Positions 57,544 through 64,000 of a DNA stretch of 64,000 bases are shown here, in pieces. The DNA comes from Trichomonas vaginalis G3. Lineage: Eukaryota > Parabasalia > Trichomonadida > Trichomonadidae. The stretch is taken from contig NC_067205.1 in assembly GCF_026262505.1 (NCBI RefSeq), positions 19,093,645 to 19,157,644 of the forward strand. The letters run 5' to 3'. Under the pieces are notes generated by a model. The model saw only the letters and a list, made by a program, of their open reading frames with translations. It was not told the origin of the DNA and made no database searches. Numbering within the stretch: position 1 is the stretch's first letter; every line of letters starts with the position of its first letter. The position numbers and the translations under genes were made by a program.

Positions 57544-60030
57544 GTGTTTCTGTTTTTATTACAATATGAAGATACAACAAATGGTGTCGAGTATGATTCA
57601 TCATCAAGAAAAGTAATCATCAGTACTCCTTCAAATTTACAACATTTTGTTGTTCCTTCTAGTGTCGAAATTATTCTTGGTGGTGATTCATCGAGCAAGA
57701 GTTCATTTGATAAATGTCGATCATCTATCATTTCTATTACTTTCGAAGATAATTCTAAAGTTTTTGAGATTGACAAATGGGTTTTCTCATACAGTTCTCT
57801 TGAAACCATCGACATGCACGCATGCGATCGACTTCCATACTTAAACAATTCTCTCTTTTCCAACTCACGAAAACTCAACAACATTAATTTTCCTCAAAAA
57901 ATCAAAGAACTCCGATATGGTTGTTTCTATAATTGTGAATCCTTAAAATCTGTTACATTACCTGATTCACTTGAAACAATATATGATTGGAGTAGTACCC
58001 ATGGACGAGTATTTAATGATTATTTAGAATCTGTTACAATCACATCACAGTCCAATTTAACAACTATTTTGTCCGATGCTTTTTATCAAACAAAACTCAA
58101 ATATTTTTATATTCCACCAAAGCTACAAACAATTATTTCATCAGCATTCACAGGTGTTCCAATCGAAACATTTGAAGTTGACCCACACAATCCATATTTT
58201 AGATCAGATGGAAAAATATTGTTCAGTGGGACGAACAACATAACTCTCCATTTTGTTTCACCTGCATTAACAGGCTCTTTTACAATACCAACTTTTGTGA
58301 TTCAGATAGGAGAGAATTGTTTCAGAAATTCTTATATCTCACAGATAACATTACATTCAAATGTTGAAGCAATTCAAAGATTGGCATTTGAAGGAATTCA
58401 AATCACATCGTTTGTGTACAATTCTAAGATATCCCGCATTGAAGAAAGAACGTTTAACTAATGCAGAAGTCTTATAAATGCTACAATTAATGACAATATA
58501 ACATTTATAGACAGTAATGTTTTTTCTGGCTGCATTTCATTAAAAAATATCAGACTACCTTCAAGCTTGACTACTATTGGATCAGAAGTATTTTCAGATT
58601 GTAATCAGCTAAATGACTTAATTTTACCAAGTGGTGTAACTAGCATGGGAAGTTCAATATTTAGAGGTGTTAGATCGACATTTATTCTTGATTGTTCCAA
58701 TAATAGTAATTATTTCTTGGAAAATGGTCTGTTTTACAAGAGTGGAAAGAAAATATTATTAGAATACTTTGATTATGGACAAAAATCAATTATAGTACCT
58801 CCAGAATGCAATTCTATCTCAAACTATGTCTTTAAAGGATCCAACATTCAAGACATTAAATTTTCAGGCAGTTCAGAGATGAAAATATTTTCTTCAGTAT
58901 TCTCAGAATCTAAAATTCAAACAGTTTCTTTCCCATCATCATTGAAATCACTTGGTTCTTCATGCTTTAAGAGTTGCCCTAATTTAGAGATAGTCACGTT
59001 CACAGGTATGTCAATCACAGAGATTCCAGAAGACTGTTTCAACAACTGTCCAAAACTTCGAACAATCAATTTACCATCATCGATCGAAATCATTCACAAA
59101 CGATCATTCTATGGTTGCACATCTATTAGTGACATAGGACTAGACAAGACAAATCTTAAACAGATTCTCGAAGAAGCATTTAAAGGTTCAAGTTTAAGTA
59201 TTGCAATCCTTCCATTAACAACAACATTCCTTGATAGTCAATGTTTCTTCAACACTAAAGTCACCAAGTTTTCAGCACCTTGTGATGTTTCTAAAAGTTG
59301 TTTTGAGTCATCAGAATCAATTGAGTCAGTCGATATCAATCAAGGATGTGTCACAATCAATGATAATGCATTCGACAGTTGTACATCCCTCGTCTCAGTC
59401 AACATATCGAGCAGTGTTAGAACTATTCGATATGGTGCTTTTGCAAACTGCATCAGTCTTCGAAACTTCTTCATCGGCATAAATGGATCTCTCAAAACTG
59501 TTCAAGGCGGAAGTTTCAGCAACTGTCCAGACCTCCATAACATCACACTCGATCCAGGTGAAGATCACTTCCGATTCTCTAGTGGTGCACTTACAGACTG
59601 GTATGAGACAAAGATCATCTTCTTCCTTCCAAGCTCTAACATCAACACATTCATCATTCCTATCAGCATGCGCACAATCGGCAGCTATGCATTCATGGGT
59701 GCGACAAAGCTTACACGTGTCTTGTTCAACGGCAACCAGATCGAAGAGATCGGTTATCAGTCATTCAAAGGCTGTATCAACCTCAAATTCCTCTTCTTCA
59801 ACCCACCAAGCCCTCGAAGCATCAATTCTAACTCATTCGAAGACTGCCCATCTCTTCACAAATGCGGCACTATCTCATGCCCAACATCAGTCAAAAACAT
59901 ATTCCTTCAAAACTCATTCAGCGAGAAGAGTTTTTCTGTCACATGTCCTGTCAACAAAGTCTGCTCAATCCAATGTCGTCCAATGAATTTCTTATCATTT
60001 TCTGTTTTTATTCTCATGTACTTACAATAA
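57544..60030 (+). pseudogene. BspA-like leucine-rich-repeat surface protein 2 (in-frame stop)
   Basis: Same repeat type and ends as gene 1, about 828 codons. A single TAA at 58459-58461 (after RIEERTFN, where gene 1 has RIEERTFASC) divides it. The frame continues unchanged on both sides, so it is either a recent null allele or a sequence error. It starts at GTG like its neighbours (FLFLLQYEDTTNGVEYDS). Its first ~360 bases are almost identical to gene 3, and its last ~1.1 kb are nearly identical to genes 1 and 3. It ends in a hydrophobic tail (FLSFSVFILMYLQ). Confidence 0.8.
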
Positions 60031-60584
60031 ACTTTTCTTTTTCCATATTGATATTTATATTTGTATCCATTAATGGAATACTACTTTTGATTTATTATTA
60101 TCAAACTCCACCTTATTGTATCTTATCTAATATATTTTAATGCTTGTTTAACGAAGTTTGATTAATAAATTTTGTCGTATTTTTAAATATTTGAATATGA
60201 ATAAACTATTTCCAAACAGTTTCTATTATCGATATTTGATATGTTAATGAAATTCATATAGATATATTCTTAATTACATATCAACATTTCTGAACTATGT
60301 ATAATATATGCATAAGAGTATTTTATGATATATGCATAAATGAACTCAATCACTCAATTGCTATAATAATATAAGGAAACTATTTATGTTATTATTTATA
60401 TATGTTATCATATAATAGCTTATATCTCATTATTAAATCTATTTCGAATTTTTGAACTAATCATTCCTCCCAGATCGCACACATATGGGGACAATATCTT
60501 TCCTACTTTTAGCCATATAGATTTAAGGTTTACACCTTTTTGCCCGGTTTACACCTTTTTTTCGTGACTATATTTGATTCTATA
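60031..60584. other. AT-rich intergenic region
   Basis: About 550 bases without a credible gene or recognised element. Confidence 0.4.
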
Positions 60585-61222
60585 GATAAACTTGCATACT
60601 TTCAAGTCTAGATGTTCAACACCCCATGGTACAATCTTTACTACATTAAAAACATATATAGGACTAGATAATGGAGGAATCTATTTGATATTTAATCCAA
60701 TTGAGTTATTAAATGTGCACTTACCACTATCTGATATCTTATCAACATCAGAATATGTCTTTATTTTAAAGGTGCCCTATAGACGATAGACCACCCTCAG
60801 AAAAGCACTTTTAAGGCTATTATATTGAGAACTAGAATCATTCATTCGAGTTCTAATAAGGTTAATTTTGTGATGTTTACATTATCGTTATAGGGCACCC
60901 TTAATAACAAAAAGTATAACAGCCACATCAGGTAATATGTAGCGTTTTGTGGTAACTTTTTACCGACCAATAATTATAACTTTTCACCTTAAGGATCTCA
61001 AAAAATTGAGAAAATTTCAGAAAGTTGTAACTTCATCCTTAATAATTCTGGATGCTTCTAATATAGTTAATGTTTTTTCTCAAAAAATCATCGACCTTGA
61101 TTATTGTTTTGAATATAATTCTTTAAAAGTCACATCTTCAATGCAAAACTTATTCCCGTAGTTGTGAGAAAAGATGTTACAGCAAACGTCCTGCTAATAA
61201 AGTTTACTCAATACAAGACTGA
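60585..61222 (+). pseudogene. Relic of a BspA-like gene 3' end
   Basis: Bases 61161-61222 (TGAGAAAAGATGTTACAGC, then CCTGCTAATAAAGTTTACTC) resemble the C-terminal codons SEKSFSVTCPVNKVCSIQC of the neighbouring genes. 61115-61160 resembles the preceding repeat. TATAGGACTAGATAATGG near 60657 resembles their block coding IGLDKTN. It is heavily decayed and split by a short TTAA-type element. The 61161-61222 match is good; the upstream extent is uncertain. Confidence 0.45.
60770..60900. mobile_element. TTAA-flanked miniature inverted-repeat element
   Basis: 131 bp between TTAA at 60766-60769 and TTAA at 60901-60904. The ends are inverse (AGGTGCCCTATAGACGAT; complement of the right end GGGTGCCCTATAACGAT). 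An inner stem (AGAACTAGAAT against ATTCGAGTTCT) makes it largely self-complementary. TTAA duplication is a mark of piggyBac-type transposition. No coding region. Confidence 0.65.
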
Positions 61223-61406
61223 AAATTATAAGTTGAATTTTTAAGTCTGATTACTTTCTCTGAAAATTTGAAAACCTCATAAAAATCATTATAAGCTTAT
61301 TTAAATAACATAATCATCAGTATAATTTGGATTCAAATATGTTCTTTTTCAATAATATGAATTCATTTTTGACAAATAATTTTTAGGCAATGAAGGTTCT
61401 TAAACA

Positions 61407-63866
61407 GTGTTTCTGTTTTTATTACAATATGAAGATACAACAAATGGTGTCGAGTATGATTCATCATCAAGAAAAGTAATCATCAGTACTCCTTCAAATT
61501 TACAACATTTTGTTGTTCCTTCTAGTGTCGAAATTATTCTTGGTGGTGATTCATCGAGCAAGAGTTCATTTGATAAATGTCGATCATCTATCATTTCTAT
61601 TACTTTCGAAGATAATTCTAAAGTTTTTGAGATTGACAAATGGGTTTTCTCATACAGTTCTCTTGAAACCATCGACATGCACGCATGCGATCGACTTCCA
61701 TACTTAAACAATTCTCTCTTTTCCAACTCACGAAAACTCAACAACATTAATTTTCCTCAAAAAATTAAAACACTTCGTTTCGGTTGTTTCTATAATTGTG
61801 AATCCTTAAAATCTGTTACATTACCAGATTCCCTTGAAACTATATGCGAATGGCACAAAATACATTTAAGTGTATTTAATTATTATTTAGAATCTGTCAC
61901 AATTTCATCAAACTCTAATTTAACCTATATATATTCAGATGGATTTATCCAAACAAAATTAAAATATTTTTATATACCTCCAAAACTCAAAATTATCGTC
62001 CCTGCTGCATTCATAGGTGTACCTATCCAGAAATTTGATGTTGACCCTAGAAATCCATATTTTAAATCAGAAGGTAATATTTTATATACAGGAGAGAAAA
62101 ATAATACACTCCATTTTGTACCTTCATTTGTATTAAATATAAAAGATCATTGTTTTCGCTCAACCCAAGTTACACAAGTTATTATTCATGAAAATGTCGA
62201 ATCAATTGGGACACAATGCTTTACTGAAACACCAATCTCATCATTCACATACAATTCTAAAATAACTCGAATTAATGCTAACACATTTGCGAATTGTTAT
62301 AGCCTTGAAAATGTTACTGTTAATGATGTGATAACTGAAATCGGTCAATATGCGTTTTATGGATGCAAAAACTTGAAGAATATCAGACTTCCATCAAGTT
62401 TAGTATCAATAGGATATCTAGCGTTTTCAAGATGTAAAATGTTGAACGATTTAGTTTTACCAGCCAGTGTGACAAGCATGGGAAGTTCAATATTTAAAAA
62501 TGCTCGATCAACACTTGTTTTGAACTGCTCACAAAACAAGCATTTTTATATGGAGAACGGAATGCTTTTCTCTAGTGGTAAGAAAACGTTATTTGATTAC
62601 TTTGAGAATGATCAAATTACTATTACAATTCCTTCAGAATGCACTTTAGTGAAAAAGTCTGTTTTTACATCATCTAAAATCCAAACAATCAGATTTTCTA
62701 GCAGCTCCGAGATGACAATTGAAAAAGAAGCATTTATAGCATCACAACTTATTTCTATTCTCCTCCCATCATCATTGAAATCACTTGGTTCTTCATGCTT
62801 TAAGAGTTGTCCTAATTTAGAGATAGTCACATTCACAGGTATGTCAATCACAGAGATTCCAGAAGACTGTTTCAACAACTGTCCAAAACTTCGAACAATC
62901 AATTTACCATCATCGATCGAAATCATTCACAAACGATCATTCTATGGTTGCACATCTATTAGTGACATAGGACTAGACAAGACAAATCTTAAAAAGATCT
63001 TTGAAGAAGCATTTAAAGGTTCAAGTTTAAGTATTGCAATCCTTCCATTAACAACAACATTCCTTGATAGTCAATGTTTCTTCAACACTAAAGTCACCAA
63101 GTTTTCAGCACCTTGTGATGTTTCTAAAAGTTGTTTTGAGTCATCAGAATCAATTGAGTCAGTCGATATCAATCAAGGATGTGTCACAATCAATGATAAT
63201 GCATTCGACAGTTGTACATCCCTCGTCTCAGTCAACATATCGAGCAGTGTTAGAACTATTCGATATGGTGCATTCGCTAACTGTGTCAGTCTTCGAAACT
63301 TCTTCATCGGCATAAATGGATCTCTCGAAACTGTTCAAGGCGGAAGTTTCAGCAACTGTCCAGACCTCCATAACATCACACTCGATCCAGGTGAAGGTCA
63401 CTTCCGATTCTCTAGTGGTGCACTTACAGACTGGTATGAGACAAAGATCATCTTCTTCCTTCCAAGCTCTAACATCAACACATTCATCATTCCTATCAGC
63501 ATGCGCACAATCGGCAGCTATGCATTCATGGGTGCGACAAAGCTTACACGTGTCTTATTCAACGGCAACCAGATCGAAGAGATCGGTTATCAGTCATTCA
63601 AAGGCTGTATCAACCTCAAATTCCTCTTCTTCAACCCACCAAGCCCTCGAAGCATCAATTCTAACTCATTCGAAGACTGCCCATCTCTTCACAAATGCGG
63701 CACTATCTCATGTCCATCATCAGTCAAAAACATATTCCTTCAAAACTCATTCAGCGAGAAAAGCTTTGAGATTAATTGTCCTATTAATAAATTATGCACA
63801 GCTCAATGCAAATCAAATGATTTCATATCATTCTCTATTTTTTTATGTTTATATATCAATGAATAA
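61407..63866 (+). CDS. BspA-like leucine-rich-repeat surface protein 3
   Basis: About 819 residues, uninterrupted. Same N-terminus as gene 2 (FLFLLQYEDTTNGVEYDS), then about 30 BspA-type repeats such as IRLPSSLVSIGYLAFSRC, and a C-terminal cysteine pair (CPINKLCTAQC) and hydrophobic end (FISFSIFLCLYINE). The end codes for residues different from genes 1 and 2 after about 63765, where the shared DNA stops. The middle (about 61760-62760) is distinct from gene 2. The start is again GTG after CTTAAACAG, without ATG. Likely displayed on the cell surface. Confidence 0.85.
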   Translation: MFLFLLQYEDTTNGVEYDSSSRKVIISTPSNLQHFVVPSSVEIILGGDSSSKSSFDKCRSSIISITFEDNSKVFEIDKWVFSYSSLETIDMHACDRLPYLNNSLFSNSRKLNNINFPQKIKTLRFGCFYNCESLKSVTLPDSLETICEWHKIHLSVFNYYLESVTISSNSNLTYIYSDGFIQTKLKYFYIPPKLKIIVPAAFIGVPIQKFDVDPRNPYFKSEGNILYTGEKNNTLHFVPSFVLNIKDHCFRSTQVTQVIIHENVESIGTQCFTETPISSFTYNSKITRINANTFANCYSLENVTVNDVITEIGQYAFYGCKNLKNIRLPSSLVSIGYLAFSRCKMLNDLVLPASVTSMGSSIFKNARSTLVLNCSQNKHFYMENGMLFSSGKKTLFDYFENDQITITIPSECTLVKKSVFTSSKIQTIRFSSSSEMTIEKEAFIASQLISILLPSSLKSLGSSCFKSCPNLEIVTFTGMSITEIPEDCFNNCPKLRTINLPSSIEIIHKRSFYGCTSISDIGLDKTNLKKIFEEAFKGSSLSIAILPLTTTFLDSQCFFNTKVTKFSAPCDVSKSCFESSESIESVDINQGCVTINDNAFDSCTSLVSVNISSSVRTIRYGAFANCVSLRNFFIGINGSLETVQGGSFSNCPDLHNITLDPGEGHFRFSSGALTDWYETKIIFFLPSSNINTFIIPISMRTIGSYAFMGATKLTRVLFNGNQIEEIGYQSFKGCINLKFLFFNPPSPRSINSNSFEDCPSLHKCGTISCPSSVKNIFLQNSFSEKSFEINCPINKLCTAQCKSNDFISFSIFLCLYINE

Positions 63867-64000
63867 AAATATTAAAAATAATAATGAATAATAAGCTATA
63901 TACAACCTGAATAATTAACAGAAATTATATATCTTGATGACGAGAACTAGTAATTTAAAATTTGATTATTTATGAAATGAATAAATACATTATTCTGCAT
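63867..64000. other. AT-rich end of window
   Basis: No feature seen. Confidence 0.3.

Noticed and set aside
57544-60030. Stop-codon reassignment
   Set aside because: All other genes in the window end at ordinary stops, and only one gene has an internal TAA.

Overview
The window is AT-rich nuclear DNA of a protist, most likely a trichomonad (Parabasalia, Tritrichomonas-like). The evidence is BspA-type leucine-rich-repeat surface genes, a mariner DNA transposon with a D,D34D transposase, almost intron-free host genes, and very short 5' leaders that begin at a TCA(C/T)TTT initiator 9-16 bases before ATG, as known from Trichomonas. The genus is inferred from style; no species can be proven from the sequence alone.

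Layout. 1-33103 is a tandem array of an ~8.51 kb unit: three full copies plus a fourth cut at 33103, with more probably lying left of the window. Each unit holds, on the plus strand, a DOCK-family (DHR-1/DHR-2) gene with a mariner inserted at one TA. On the minus strand it holds a decayed cysteine-containing surface-protein gene and a membrane-anchored surface-protein gene. The mariner sits at the same base in every unit, so it was present before the array amplified. Removing it and one TA restores the DOCK frame exactly. No copy of any host gene in the array is fully open; the breaks are mostly short insertions or deletions that differ between copies.

33104-47000 is gene-poor and is the most unusual part. 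It holds three separate arrays of self-complementary hairpins: a fold-back element (34494-35945), a cassette of about 18 hairpins (40602-41884) and a GC-rich array of alternating long and short hairpins (45193-46096). In the second array the hairpins fall into three classes with apical loops of 7, 8 and 9 bases. Changes in one arm are often matched in the other or leave G-U pairs, which suggests selection on a folded RNA. I do not recognise a described family. A DENN-domain gene (38551-40044) and two small membrane-protein genes (42462-43316, 43682-44047) lie between these arrays.

48160-53739 is ordinary compact host sequence: CCT epsilon chaperonin, a degenerate DHHC-type membrane protein with a DHFC motif, a CS/Sel1-like tail-anchored protein and a Rac-type GTPase. 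54838-63866 holds three tandem BspA-like surface-protein genes, one with an in-frame stop. They share blocks of near-identical DNA that indicate gene conversion, and none has an ATG at the expected start. Short non-autonomous elements (hAT-like and TTAA-type) occur at 46320-46643 and 60770-60900.
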